NCBI RefSeq assembly: GCF_002799155.1
Contig: NZ_NERD01000002.1
Location: forward strand, 4,140,501-4,204,500
Length of the DNA stretch: 64,000 nucleotides
Direction of reading: 5' to 3'
Source of the DNA: Stenotrophomonas maltophilia
GTDB lineage: Bacteria > Pseudomonadota > Gammaproteobacteria > Xanthomonadales > Xanthomonadaceae
Positions 55,826-64,000 of this stretch are shown one piece after another; the first letter of the stretch is position 1, and each line of letters opens with the position of its first letter. The notes under the pieces were generated by a model that saw only the letters and a list, made by a program, of their open reading frames with translations, did no database searches and was not told where the DNA came from. A program made the position numbers and the translations under genes.

Positions 55826-56755
55826 TTAAACGGTGGGCGTCTCGGGATCTGCGTCGGCGTCGGCCGTGGAGCCGGCCAGCCAGGCATGGGCATCGGGCAG
55901 CGGCGCGTCGTCGCGACGGCCCAGCGCCATGAAGTCGAACAGGGTGGTGTCGGCCAGCTGCGAGGGCCGGACTTCGCCCATGGCACGCGCGATCTGCTCG
56001 ATGCGGCCCGGGTGGTCCTTTTCCCACTGCTTCAGCATCAGGCCGACCTGGCGGCGCTGCAGGTTCTCCTGGCTGCCGCACAGGTTGCAGGGAATGATCG
56101 GGAACTGGCGAGCCTGCGCGTAGTCGACGATGTCGCTCTCGCGCACGTAGGCCAGCGGCCGGATCACCACATGCTTGCCGTCATCGCTGCGCAGCTTCGG
56201 CGGCATGCCCGACAGCTTGGCGTGGTGGAACAGGTTCATGAAGAAGGTGGCCACCATGTCGTCGCGGTGGTGGCCCAGCGCGATCTTGGTGAAGCCATGG
56301 GCTTCGGCGTAGTTGTACAGCGCGCCACGACGCAGGCGCGAGCACAGTGAACACATGGTCTTGCCTTCCGGAATGACCCGGCTGACCACCGAATAGGTGT
56401 CCTGCTCGATGATGTGGTACGGCGCGCCCAGCCCGGCCAGGTACGCCGGCAGCACGTGCTCGGGGAAGTCCGGCTGCTTCTGGTCCAGGTTCACCGCCAC
56501 CAGCTCGAACGGCACCGGCGCCTTCTTCTGCAGCTGCAGCAGCACGTCCAGCAGGGTGTAGCTGTCCTTGCCGCCGGACAGGCAGACCATGACCTTGTCG
56601 CCGGCTTCGATCATGCCGAAGTCGGCAATCGCCTCGCCAACCTGGCGGCGCAGGCGCTTGGCCAGCTTGTGCTGCTCGCGCTCGGCCACGCGCGGATCAC
56701 GGGCGACGCGCGGCTGGGGATCGGGAAGGGAAATCACGGCACTCATGGGTTCCAT
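55826..56755 (-). CDS. ttcA: tRNA 2-thiocytidine(32) synthase TtcA
   Basis: 309 residues. The PP-loop motif [13 protein letters not shown] binds ATP. Two Cys pairs, [10 protein letters not shown] and CNLCGSQ, hold the iron-sulfur cluster. [17 protein letters not shown] is the conserved middle motif. TtcA thiolates cytidine 32 of certain tRNAs. A second ATG at 56746 is possible. Confidence 0.95.
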   Translation of the reverse strand: MEPMSAVISLPDPQPRVARDPRVAEREQHKLAKRLRRQVGEAIADFGMIEAGDKVMVCLSGGKDSYTLLDVLLQLQKKAPVPFELVAVNLDQKQPDFPEHVLPAYLAGLGAPYHIIEQDTYSVVSRVIPEGKTMCSLCSRLRRGALYNYAEAHGFTKIALGHHRDDMVATFFMNLFHHAKLSGMPPKLRSDDGKHVVIRPLAYVRESDIVDYAQARQFPIIPCNLCGSQENLQRRQVGLMLKQWEKDHPGRIEQIARAMGEVRPSQLADTTLFDFMALGRRDDAPLPDAHAWLAGSTADADADPETPTV

Positions 56756-56838
56756 TCTAACGGCTCGGAGCCGGCCCCGGCCGGGGGCGGGGATTCCCCT
56801 CTCCCGGCGGTCATCATCGCTGTGTATGCTCGGAGGCT

Positions 56839-57042
56839 GTGGACACCTACAGCCCCGCCGAGATCGCCGAGCACCTCGCCGCCCTGCGCGCCGAGCACCG
56901 CCTGCTGGATGAACAGATCACCCGCATGGCCGCCAACGGCGAGGACGAGCTGGAGTCCAAGCGCCTGAAGCGGCGCAAGCTGCAGCTGAAGGACTGCATC
57001 GCCAGGCTGGAGAGCCTGCAGATTCCCGACGAACCGGCCTGA
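56839..57042 (+). CDS. DUF465 (YdcH-like) small coiled-coil protein
   Basis: 67 residues with a GTG start and GGAGG close upstream. It is a helical pair ([23 protein letters not shown] and [22 protein letters not shown]) with the R-L-K-R-R/K-L-x-L-K-D pattern of DUF465. Function unknown. Diverges from ttcA. Confidence 0.85.
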   Translation: MDTYSPAEIAEHLAALRAEHRLLDEQITRMAANGEDELESKRLKRRKLQLKDCIARLESLQIPDEPA

Positions 57043-57062
57043 CCGACGGCCCATCCATGGGG

Positions 57063-57082
57063 GTGCCAACCTGGGTTGGCAC
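57063..57082. repeat. Short perfect hairpin between DUF465 gene and plsB
   Basis: GTGCCAACC-TG-GGTTGGCAC; a SMAG-like stem without the GTAG foot between convergent genes. It may terminate the DUF465 transcript. Confidence 0.55.
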
Positions 57083-57163
57083 GGGTGGAAGGGGTGCGGA
57101 ACAAGGTCCACACCTCCCCACAGGGTTTCCACCCGCCGAGCCGGGCCTGGCCCAGCGCTGCCG

Positions 57164-59800
57164 TCAATCCTGCGGCGCAGGCTCGTCCGGGCGAGCCGCT
57201 TCCGGGCTGACCCGCTCGATGGTGTGGCGCAGCTCGCGGCCCAGGATGAACTTGGCATCCTTGGCCCAGGCATCCAGGCGTTCGTCGAACAGCAGCTTGC
57301 TGTTTTCATCCGGCCACACCAGGCGCAGTTCGCGCAGCTTCTGGATGAAGCCGCGGAACAGGGCGCGATCGAAGAACTCCGGCGCCGCCGGTGCGTACAG
57401 CAGGCTCAACCGCTGCGCGGCCTGCTGGCACAGGCTTTCCAGCTCGGCGGCGCCGAGCACGCCGGGGCCGTTCTTCACCAGCACCGAAATGGCGATGTAG
57501 TAGCGCTCGAACGCCTGCTGCAGCGAATGGCCGATCGCACGCAGGCGGAACACCTCGTCGGTCTGCCCCGTATTGCGCGTCAGGATGCCGCCGTCGTCAT
57601 CGTTGACGTTCTGCAGCAGGCCCTCGCGCACGAACACATCGATGGTCTGGTCGATGCGCTGGGCGAACTCGTCCTCGCTCCACGGCAGGAACAGCTCGGC
57701 CTGCAGGAACGGGTACACCGTGCGGCCCAGCTGGACCAGGCCGGTGCGGCTCATGCGGCGGTTGTTCTGGAAGCAGCAGGCTACCCACGACGAGGCGGTG
57801 AACAGGTGCAGCACATTGTTGCGGAAGTAGCTCAGCAGCACCGCGGTGTCGCCGCTGACGCTGAGCACATCGCCCAGCGGATGCTTGATGCGGGTGAGGA
57901 CGTTGATTTCCTCGGCATGGGCGATGATCCGCTCCGGCGAGTGCGGGGTCACCGTCACCCGGTCCGAGTACGGCATCTCGACCAGCAGGGTCTTGCACAG
58001 TTCGATCTGCGCGATCAGGTCGGCCTCACCCATCGCATGCTTTGGCGTGGACAGCAGGGCCAGCGCCAGCAGGTTGATCGGGTTGACGTCGGCGGCGCCG
58101 TTGATGCGCACCTGGATGCGTTCGGCCAGCGTATCCACCGTGGTCGACAGCCAGGCCGGCTTCTCATCCTCGGACACCGCCTCGCCCTTCCACTCCGGCG
58201 CCTTCTCGGCCAGCACGTCGTTCAGCGCAATCGGCTCGCCGAAGTTCACCACCACCTGGCCGTAGTTCTGCTTGAGCACCTTGGGGATGCCCCACAGCAA
58301 CGACCAGATCGATTCCTTTTCCTTCGGCCGGCCGGACAGTTCGTCCAGGTAGCTGCCACCTTCCATCAGCTTCTCGTAGCCGATGTAGACGGGCTGGAAC
58401 AGCACCGGCTTGCGCGGCTGGCGCAGGAATGCGCGCAGCGTCATCGAGATCATGCCGCCCTTGGGCTGCAGCAGGCGGCCGGTACGCGAGCGGCCGCCTT
58501 CGACGAAGTACTCCAGCGAGTAGCCACCGGCCACCAGCTGCGCGACGTATTCGCTGAGCACCGCCGAGTACAGCGCGTTGCCACGGATCGAGCGGCGGAT
58601 GAAGAACGCACCGCCCTTGCGCAGCAGGGTGCCGACCACCGGCAGGTTCAGGTTGATGCCGGCCACGATGTGCGGCGGCACGATGCCACGGTCGTACAGC
58701 AGGTAGGACAGCAGCAGGTAGTCCATGTGGCTGCGGTGGCTGGGCACGTAGACCACTTCGTGGCCCGGCGCGGCGGCCTTGAACTTGTCCAGGTGATGCA
58801 CCAGCACGCCCGCATAGATGCGGTTCCACACGTGGCTGAGCATGAAGCTGGCCGAGCGCACCACCGGGCTGGAATAGTCCGCGGCGATTTCCCAGGCGTA
58901 GGCGTGCGCCTTCTTCCAGGCATCGGCCGGCTTCGAGTTGTCGCGCTTGGCCTGTGCGGCAATGGCTTCGCGTACCGGCTCGGCGGCCAGCACCTGGTCC
59001 ACCAGCAGGCGCCGGGTCGACAGGTCGGGGCCGATCACCGATTCACGGATGCGGCGGAAGTGCGTACGCAGCACGCGCTGCAGCTTGCGTACCGTGCGTT
59101 CCGGCTCCAGGCCTTCGTCCACGGTGCTGCGCAGCGAGATCGGCGGGGCGAAGCGGACGATGGTGCTGCGGCCGTTGAGCAACACCGCCAGCAGGCGGCG
59201 GAAGCGGCCGACCAGTGCCCAGTTTTCCGAGAACAGCACCGCGAACCAACCGCTCTGCTTGTCCGGTGCGCGACCGACGAAGATCGACACCGGCACCAGG
59301 TGCACGTCCAGGTCATCGCGCACGCGGTGTGCCTGCAGGACCTTGGCCAGCGAATCGGAGTGGGTCTTCGCGCCGCGCTGTTCGGGAATCAGCGAATTGC
59401 TGGAGCTGCGCCGCGACAGGGCCAGGTAGGCGCGCTTGCGGCCGGTCGGGTCACCGGCCAGCGGCACCAGCGGCGACGGCAGGCCGGCCTGGCGGCAGGC
59501 CTTGTCCAGGATCAGCGCGTTGGACAGGCCGTAGTCTTCCAGCACGTACATGACCGGGCGGCCATCGTTGTACTGGCCCGGGTCTTCCGGTTCGATCTTC
59601 AGCGACAGCCACGGCTCGACCAGGCGGCCGAGCAGGCGCGCCCACAGCGGGCGGCGACCGGCCGGACGCGCGTGCGCGGGTGGCGGTACCGGGTTCGGGC
59701 CGGTACCGGTCGAGGGGGACGCCGGCACCGTATCGGCGGGCGTCGACTGGGATTCTTCGCCGGGGAACGGCAGCGGGTTCTGTTTCGACATCGGCGCCAT
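57164..59800 (-). CDS. plsB: Glycerol-3-phosphate 1-O-acyltransferase
   Basis: 878 residues. The acyltransferase motif HRSHMDYLLLSYLLY (H-x4-D) is near the middle, followed by GGAFFIRRS, YFVEGGRSRTGRLLQPKGGM and LFQPVYIGYEKLMEG, the four PlsB blocks. It performs the first step of phospholipid synthesis at the inner membrane. The start overlaps the upstream lipoprotein stop by one base (TAATG), so it is coupled to that gene. Confidence 0.96.
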   Translation of the reverse strand: MAPMSKQNPLPFPGEESQSTPADTVPASPSTGTGPNPVPPPAHARPAGRRPLWARLLGRLVEPWLSLKIEPEDPGQYNDGRPVMYVLEDYGLSNALILDKACRQAGLPSPLVPLAGDPTGRKRAYLALSRRSSSNSLIPEQRGAKTHSDSLAKVLQAHRVRDDLDVHLVPVSIFVGRAPDKQSGWFAVLFSENWALVGRFRRLLAVLLNGRSTIVRFAPPISLRSTVDEGLEPERTVRKLQRVLRTHFRRIRESVIGPDLSTRRLLVDQVLAAEPVREAIAAQAKRDNSKPADAWKKAHAYAWEIAADYSSPVVRSASFMLSHVWNRIYAGVLVHHLDKFKAAAPGHEVVYVPSHRSHMDYLLLSYLLYDRGIVPPHIVAGINLNLPVVGTLLRKGGAFFIRRSIRGNALYSAVLSEYVAQLVAGGYSLEYFVEGGRSRTGRLLQPKGGMISMTLRAFLRQPRKPVLFQPVYIGYEKLMEGGSYLDELSGRPKEKESIWSLLWGIPKVLKQNYGQVVVNFGEPIALNDVLAEKAPEWKGEAVSEDEKPAWLSTTVDTLAERIQVRINGAADVNPINLLALALLSTPKHAMGEADLIAQIELCKTLLVEMPYSDRVTVTPHSPERIIAHAEEINVLTRIKHPLGDVLSVSGDTAVLLSYFRNNVLHLFTASSWVACCFQNNRRMSRTGLVQLGRTVYPFLQAELFLPWSEDEFAQRIDQTIDVFVREGLLQNVNDDDGGILTRNTGQTDEVFRLRAIGHSLQQAFERYYIAISVLVKNGPGVLGAAELESLCQQAAQRLSLLYAPAAPEFFDRALFRGFIQKLRELRLVWPDENSKLLFDERLDAWAKDAKFILGRELRHTIERVSPEAARPDEPAPQD

Positions 59801-60753
59801 TATGGCTTAGGCGGCGGCGTTGCCGCTTCCCCACCCTCGGCGGGGGCTTGCGCCGGTGCCGGCGACGCAGCAGCGCGGGCCGCGTCAGCCTTGCGCAGCA
59901 ACGCGTCGGTGTCGGCCAGGGTACGGGTCAGGTACCAGTGGCCCTCGCGCCGGCTCAGTGGCAGCTGCAGGGTCATCTCGCGCCCGGCCAGGTCGTAGTG
60001 CAGGCGTACCAGCGCATTGTCGCCCTCCACCGAGAGCAGCTCGCCCCGCACGCTGCGCAGCGCGTCGTCCACGGCCAGCCCGTAGCTGCCCAGCACCGCC
60101 TTGAGAGTGTGGATGAACGGCGCCAGCTGCTGCAGGCTGCCTTCCATGCCCGCGGCCTGCAGGCCTGCCTCGTCATCGAAGCCGACCTTGCCGGCCGCGC
60201 CGACCAGCGCGGCGATGGTGCTGCGCGCGCGGGCGCGGTCACTGATCGGCGCGCCCTGCGCCCACCCGGCGAGGGTTTCGACCAGGGCGATGTAATGGGC
60301 CTGCTGGCCGGGGGTGTAGCCCTTCTGATGGCGCAGGTACTGCACGCCGAAGTTGCCCATCGACTGCGCAGCCTGGCGCACAGCGCTGGCCTGGCCGGCC
60401 AGCTGGCGGTCGAAGCTGCGCTGCAGTTCGGCGCTGGCATCGGGCTTGCGCAGCGCGGCCAGCATCGGCAGCAGCTGGTCCCCCAGCGGCAGCTCGGTCA
60501 GCGGCCACTGGCTGTGGCCCTCGGCCCAGGCCTGTTGCAGGCGCTGGTACTGGCCCGGCGGTACCGACAGCTTTGCGTAGCCGACCAGATCATCTTCGGC
60601 CAGGCGCAACGCCATCGCCTGCACCGCAGCCACCGGCTCGGCCGCCGGGCTGGCCGGATCGTTGGCAGACTCGCGGCACGCCGCCACGGCCAGCAGCAGC
60701 ATGGCCACCAGCCCCCATCCACGCGCAGACCTTCCTCGCACCGCCACGCTCAT
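59800..60753 (-). CDS. Lipoprotein of unknown function coupled to plsB
   Basis: 317 residues from the ATG at 60753. The lipobox MLLLAVAACRES predicts lipidation. The rest is mostly helical (AEDDLVGYAKLSVPPGQYQRL; QQAHYIALVETLAGWAQG) with a late DNALVRLHYDLAGREMTLQLPLSRREGHWYLTRTLADTD that resembles an NTF2-like or DUF-type beta sheet. The C-terminus is Ala/Pro-rich. I do not recognise the family; coupling to plsB suggests an envelope lipid link. Confidence 0.65.
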   Translation of the reverse strand: MSVAVRGRSARGWGLVAMLLLAVAACRESANDPASPAAEPVAAVQAMALRLAEDDLVGYAKLSVPPGQYQRLQQAWAEGHSQWPLTELPLGDQLLPMLAALRKPDASAELQRSFDRQLAGQASAVRQAAQSMGNFGVQYLRHQKGYTPGQQAHYIALVETLAGWAQGAPISDRARARSTIAALVGAAGKVGFDDEAGLQAAGMEGSLQQLAPFIHTLKAVLGSYGLAVDDALRSVRGELLSVEGDNALVRLHYDLAGREMTLQLPLSRREGHWYLTRTLADTDALLRKADAARAAASPAPAQAPAEGGEAATPPPKP

Positions 60754-60837
60754 GCAATCGGACTCCCCGGACCGGCCCGCATCTTGCGGCCTGCGACGTG
60801 ACAGCGGCAAGCCGCGCGGTCACGGTTTTCGGCCAAG

Positions 60838-60880
60838 GGGGTCAGATCCCTTCTGCCGCGGGCAGAAGGGATCTGACCCC
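60838..60880. repeat. GGGGTCAGATCC-type perfect palindrome, copy 3
   Basis: The arms are 20 bp with a GCG loop. The outer 12 bases equal copy 1 at 17548-17588; the inner stem is CTTCTGCC/GGCAGAAG instead of GTTTTCC/GGAAAAC. Confidence 0.85.
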
Positions 60881-60897
60881 AGAGCCGCCGCCGGCAT

Positions 60898-60933
60898 AAA
60901 AAAAGAGCCCGGATCACGGGGATCGCAGGCTCT
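60898..60933 (-). terminator. Intrinsic terminator of the protease gene
   Basis: Read on the minus strand, AGAGCC...GGCTCT forms a stem and is followed by a run of seven T (60904-60898). It lies 137 bp after the protease stop. Confidence 0.7.
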
Positions 60934-61069
60934 TCAAACCGGCACGAGGCCGGGGGACAGTGGTGTGGCACATGTCCGGTCCGAGGACCGGATGGCGGCG
61001 ATCCTACGCTGCCCTTCAAGTTAAGGCAACACTTCACGTAATAGTATGTATGTTATTGATTTTATTGAA

Positions 61070-61891
61070 TCAATCGTGCTGCCAGACGGATTCAATGAAA
61101 TCTACGGCGTGTTTTTCGGCGATTCGGGCATAAACCCCCGGGTAGCCGGCCAGCGCGCAACCCTCACCCCAACTGACGACACCGAACTGGGTCCAGCCTT
61201 CACGCAGGCGCAGCAGCAAGGGGCCTCCGGAATCCGCCTGGCAGCTATCCATGCCCTCGCGGCCGGCGCAGATCACCTTGCCGCGCGACAGTTCCCCGCC
61301 ATAGGCCTGCTGGCATTCATTGAACGCCACGAACGGCACCTGCACGGTCTGCAGCTGGGTCGGGTAGACCCGGCCATCGCCGATGTCGGTGTCTCCCCAG
61401 CCGATCACCGTGAATTCGCGGCCCGGCTTGAGGTAGCTGGCGTCGGGCCGCAACCGCAGTGCCACCGGCTGTACACCGTCCACGGGTGTGCTGAGCTGGA
61501 TCAGGGCCACGTCGTGCTCCAGCGAATTACCGCTGTTGAATGCAGGATGGACGTGGATCGCCTTGACGTTGGAGGCGCGGGGCGAGGCTTCAGTAGACAG
61601 GGCAGTGGTGTTGCCGACAACGGCGATGCCGCCAGGCGATTCCCCCTGCATGCAATGCGCGGCCGTCAACACCCACGACGGTGAGATGAGGGTGCCCCCG
61701 CAGAAGTGGCGGTCATGATCCGAATCGCCGCCGGAGATGCCCTGGATGCTGACCATGAACGGGTACTCGCCGGCCGGGGCCGCTTCACCGCCAATGATGC
61801 GCGGTGCTTCGCGAACCTGCGGCGCAGCGATGGCGGGTACGGCAGATGCGGCCAACAGCAGGCCGATGAACAAAGAGGTGCTGCGATACAT
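61070..61891 (-). CDS. Secreted trypsin-like serine protease (S1 family)
   Basis: 273 residues from the ATG at 61891 with GAGGAG upstream. Signal peptide (FIGLLLAASAVPAIAA), short propeptide, and activation site PR-IIGG after Arg31. Triad: His79 (LTAAHC), Asp127 (HDVALIQL) and Ser221 (CQADSGGP). Asp215 corresponds to trypsin Asp189, so cleavage after Arg or Lys is expected. Ala219 replaces the usual Gly193 of the oxyanion hole. Six cysteines suit disulfides. It has its own terminator downstream. Confidence 0.92.
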   Translation of the reverse strand: MYRSTSLFIGLLLAASAVPAIAAPQVREAPRIIGGEAAPAGEYPFMVSIQGISGGDSDHDRHFCGGTLISPSWVLTAAHCMQGESPGGIAVVGNTTALSTEASPRASNVKAIHVHPAFNSGNSLEHDVALIQLSTPVDGVQPVALRLRPDASYLKPGREFTVIGWGDTDIGDGRVYPTQLQTVQVPFVAFNECQQAYGGELSRGKVICAGREGMDSCQADSGGPLLLRLREGWTQFGVVSWGEGCALAGYPGVYARIAEKHAVDFIESVWQHD

Positions 61892-62042
61892 ATCCCTGTA
61901 CTCCTCTAGCGATGGTTGGAACCGGCACGGCCGCGGTCCGTGCCGGTGCATCGATTGAGGAGCAGTGGTGAGGCCCACAGCGCGAACGCCCGCACAGTTC
62001 CGGTGCATTGCGCTGCCTGCGACAGGCGCAGACCCACAAATG

Positions 62043-62077
62043 CGAACGCCATCCCGCATGGATCGGGATGGCGTTCG
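62043..62077 (-). terminator. Hairpin after pyrF
   Basis: CGAACGCCATCCCG and CGGGATGGCGTTCG are perfect 14-bp arms with a 7-base loop. On the minus strand only CATTTG follows, so it may be weakly intrinsic. Confidence 0.65.
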
Positions 62078-62109
62078 TGGTACCGGCGTGACCGGCGTCG
62101 GCGCCGGGC

Positions 62110-62835
62110 TCAGCGTGCAGCCAGAGCCGACGCGATCTCCTGCTGGATCGCCCGCGCTGCGGCCTGCGGATCGGCCGCCAGGCGGATCGGGCGGCCGACC
62201 ACGATGGCATCGGCGCCATCGGCAAAGGCCTGCGCCACGCCAACAGTACGTTTCTGGTCATCGCCGACCGGGCCACCGGGACGGATGCCTGGGCAGACGA
62301 TCGAGAACCCGGCGCCGGTCGCGGCGCGGATCGGGCCGGCTTCCTGGCCCGAGGCGATCACGCCATCAATGCCGGCCGCCTGGGCGGCCAGCGCGCGCTC
62401 GACCACCACGTCCACCGGTTCACGGTCGATGCCCATCTGCGCCAGGTCGGTGCGACCCATCGAAGTCAGCACGGTCACCGCCAGCAGGCGCATGTCGCTG
62501 CCGTTGGCGGCCGCGCAGGCTTCCATCATCGCCGGGTGCCAGCCATGGATGGTGGCGTAGCTGACCGGCCACTGCGACAGGCGCTTGATCACCGCCGCAG
62601 CGGTGGCCGGGATGTCGAAGAACTTCAGGTCGACGAACACGCGCTTGTCGCGGCGGGCCAGTTCATCGAGCACCTGGAAGTACTCGCCGGAGGCGAGCAG
62701 TTCCATGCCGATCTTGTAGAACGCCACGCTGTCGCCGAGGCGATCGACCCACTCCAGCGCCTGCGCGCGGTCAGGCACGTCCAGCGCGAAGATCAGGCGC
62801 TCGTCATCGCGCAGCGGCAGCGGTGCGCGGCTCAC
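62110..62835 (-). CDS. pyrF: Orotidine 5'-phosphate decarboxylase
   Basis: 241 residues from the GTG at 62835. Core motifs: [38 protein letters not shown] (catalytic Asp-Lys-Asp type segment), YATIHGW, and [20 protein letters not shown] with the phosphate-binding [10 protein letters not shown]. It makes UMP from OMP. The GTG overlaps the upstream phosphatase stop by GTGA, so the start is decided by coupling. Confidence 0.94.
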   Translation of the reverse strand: MSRAPLPLRDDERLIFALDVPDRAQALEWVDRLGDSVAFYKIGMELLASGEYFQVLDELARRDKRVFVDLKFFDIPATAAAVIKRLSQWPVSYATIHGWHPAMMEACAAANGSDMRLLAVTVLTSMGRTDLAQMGIDREPVDVVVERALAAQAAGIDGVIASGQEAGPIRAATGAGFSIVCPGIRPGGPVGDDQKRTVGVAQAFADGADAIVVGRPIRLAADPQAAARAIQQEIASALAAR

Positions 62836-63755
62836 GGTGCGTAGTCCAGGGCGGCGCGCTTGGCGTCGTGGCGAGCCTGGCGCGACTGGCTGTAGTCGTT
62901 GTTGAACTGCGCCGGCTCGAAGCCGCCGTAGGTCGGGTTCGGCAGCATCCACCAGCGCTCGCCGAACCAGTCGTGGTACTGCTGCAGCAGGGCGTCGCGG
63001 CCTTCATTGGTGTTGGCGGTCACTTCCACGAAGTCACCCAGCTGGTCGCCGAACTGCATCAGCACGCGGTACTTCTGCCCGGCCAGGCGGCGGCGGCAGT
63101 TCTTCTCGCTGCCACTCTGCTCGCAACCCGGCACCACCGTGCCCAGGCCGAGGAACACGCTGTCGTCGGCCACCGGCAGGCCTTGTTCGCGCAGGTTGGC
63201 CAGGGTTGCGTCCTTCAGGTGCACGGCGCGGTTGGAGATGTACAGCAGGGTCACGCCCTTGGCGTTGGCGGCCTTGGCGAAATCAACCACGCCGGGGATC
63301 GCCTTGGCCTTCTTTTCGGCCACCCACTGGTCCCAGGTCAGCTCGTCGTATTCCTTGCCGTCGCGCACCAGGCGCGCCTGGTAGGGCGAGTTGTCCAGCA
63401 CGGTCTCGTCCACGTCCAGCACCACGGCCGGCTTCAGGCCCTTGGCCTCGTTGCCGCGCTCTTCCGGCACCAGCGCGTCCCAGTGGGCTTCCTTCAGCGC
63501 CGCATCCAGGTGGTCGGCGGCGGCACGGTAGGTCTGCTCGGTGATCGCCTTGTACTCCTGCGCGCGCTGCATCCACAGCACCGCGTTGAGGTTGTCGTTG
63601 GCGGTCGCATCACGCGCGCCATCAACCTTGGCGGCGGCGGCCGGGGCCTGCGCGGCAGTTGCTTCAGCGGCAGGCGCCTCCACGCGCTTGCAGGCGGACA
63701 GGCCCAGCGCCGCGGTGGCGAGCAGGGTCAGGGACAGGGAAACGGGACGACGCAT
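62832..63755 (-). CDS. e(P4)-type acid phosphatase lipoprotein (5'-nucleotidase family)
   Basis: 307 residues. Lipobox GLSACK (Cys22). HAD motif I is [13 protein letters not shown] with Asp114 and Asp116; motif [15 protein letters not shown]; the late FGDQLGDF holds motif IV-type acids. This fits class C acid phosphatases such as Haemophilus e(P4), which remove phosphate from nucleotides at the cell surface. Coupled translationally to pyrF, so nucleotide salvage is a natural shared theme. Confidence 0.9.
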   Translation of the reverse strand: MRRPVSLSLTLLATAALGLSACKRVEAPAAEATAAQAPAAAAKVDGARDATANDNLNAVLWMQRAQEYKAITEQTYRAAADHLDAALKEAHWDALVPEERGNEAKGLKPAVVLDVDETVLDNSPYQARLVRDGKEYDELTWDQWVAEKKAKAIPGVVDFAKAANAKGVTLLYISNRAVHLKDATLANLREQGLPVADDSVFLGLGTVVPGCEQSGSEKNCRRRLAGQKYRVLMQFGDQLGDFVEVTANTNEGRDALLQQYHDWFGERWWMLPNPTYGGFEPAQFNNDYSQSRQARHDAKRAALDYAP

Positions 63756-63856
63756 GGGTTCACCGGCAATCAGATATACCGGCGCATTTTACCGGCAAAG
63801 CCGGCCCGGGGACGGCTATGCTTGGCGGTTGACCCGTTGCCCTTCCGGAGGCCGCC

Positions 63857-64000
63857 ATGACCGATTCCGCCCAGACCCCCGACGTCCCCCTGCTCGACGC
63901 CGTGCAGGCCCGCCTGCTGGGCTGCCTGGTGGAGAAGGAGGCGACCACCCCGGATACCTACCCACTGACGGTCAACGCGGCGCAGTCGGCCGCCAACCAG
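63857..64000 (+). CDS. YceH-family (DUF480) protein, N-terminal part (continues beyond window)
   Basis: The first 48 codons are visible. CCGGAGG lies before the [33 protein letters not shown] matches the winged-helix start of YceH (E-K-E-x-T-T-P-D-x-Y-P-L-T). Function of the family is unknown. Confidence 0.88.
   Translation, partial: MTDSAQTPDVPLLDAVQARLLGCLVEKEATTPDTYPLTVNAAQSAANQ

Noticed and set aside
61016-61060. AT-rich stretch near 61020-61060 as a mobile element border
   Set aside because: It is short, has no flanking repeats or integrase, and lies just after the protease stop codon.

Overview
The window looks like chromosome of a Stenotrophomonas species, probably of the maltophilia complex. 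It has uniformly high GC, proteins of xanthomonad type, and many short intergenic hairpins with a GTAG foot of the kind described as SMAG repeats. A type IV secretion effector with a C-terminal domain resembling the Xanthomonas VirB4-interacting domain (XVIPCD) also fits. I see no rRNA, tRNA, CRISPR array, prophage or insertion sequence. Species assignment is inference.

Layout. 1-900: end of a DUF4377 protein and a META-domain protein. 929-9888, minus strand: PEBP-family protein, TPR-sulfotransferase, YheT-type hydrolase, lysophospholipid acyltransferase, hotdog thioesterase, phospholipase D lipoprotein, YceI, SixA and a ParA-like ATPase. 10012-17282: Ycf46-type AAA ATPase, a repeat-filled gap, a TPR protein, a three-module indolepyruvate oxidoreductase and a DUF938 methyltransferase. 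17972-30323: a nine-gene co-directional operon with two Tat-signal TldD paralogues, TldE/PmbA, DUF4159, MoxR, DUF58, a BatA-like protein, a DUF4175 protein with a His-rich segment and a large membrane protein. This is the best candidate for an undescribed system. 30437-35389: two secreted proteins of unknown role and a helicase/exonuclease pair resembling MrfA/MrfB.

35456-44072: three I78-family inhibitor-like lipoproteins, a BlaI/M56 regulatory pair with a visible operator, a putative T4SS effector and lipoprotein immunity pair, a short-chain dehydrogenase with a histone-like tail, and topoisomerase IB. 44247-53636: gltBD, a hybrid sensor kinase convergent with gltD, and a methylglyoxal synthase built from two tandem MGS-like domains. 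54045-60753: YgjP-like metalloprotease, rdgC, ttcA, DUF465, plsB and a lipoprotein coupled to plsB. 61070-64000: trypsin-like protease, pyrF coupled to an e(P4)-type acid phosphatase, and the start of a YceH-family gene.

Two other themes recur. Intergenic gaps hold long multi-arm hairpins whose arms differ between copies yet stay self-complementary, suggesting selection on structure. Many gene junctions are ATGA or GTGA overlaps, so translational coupling is common here.
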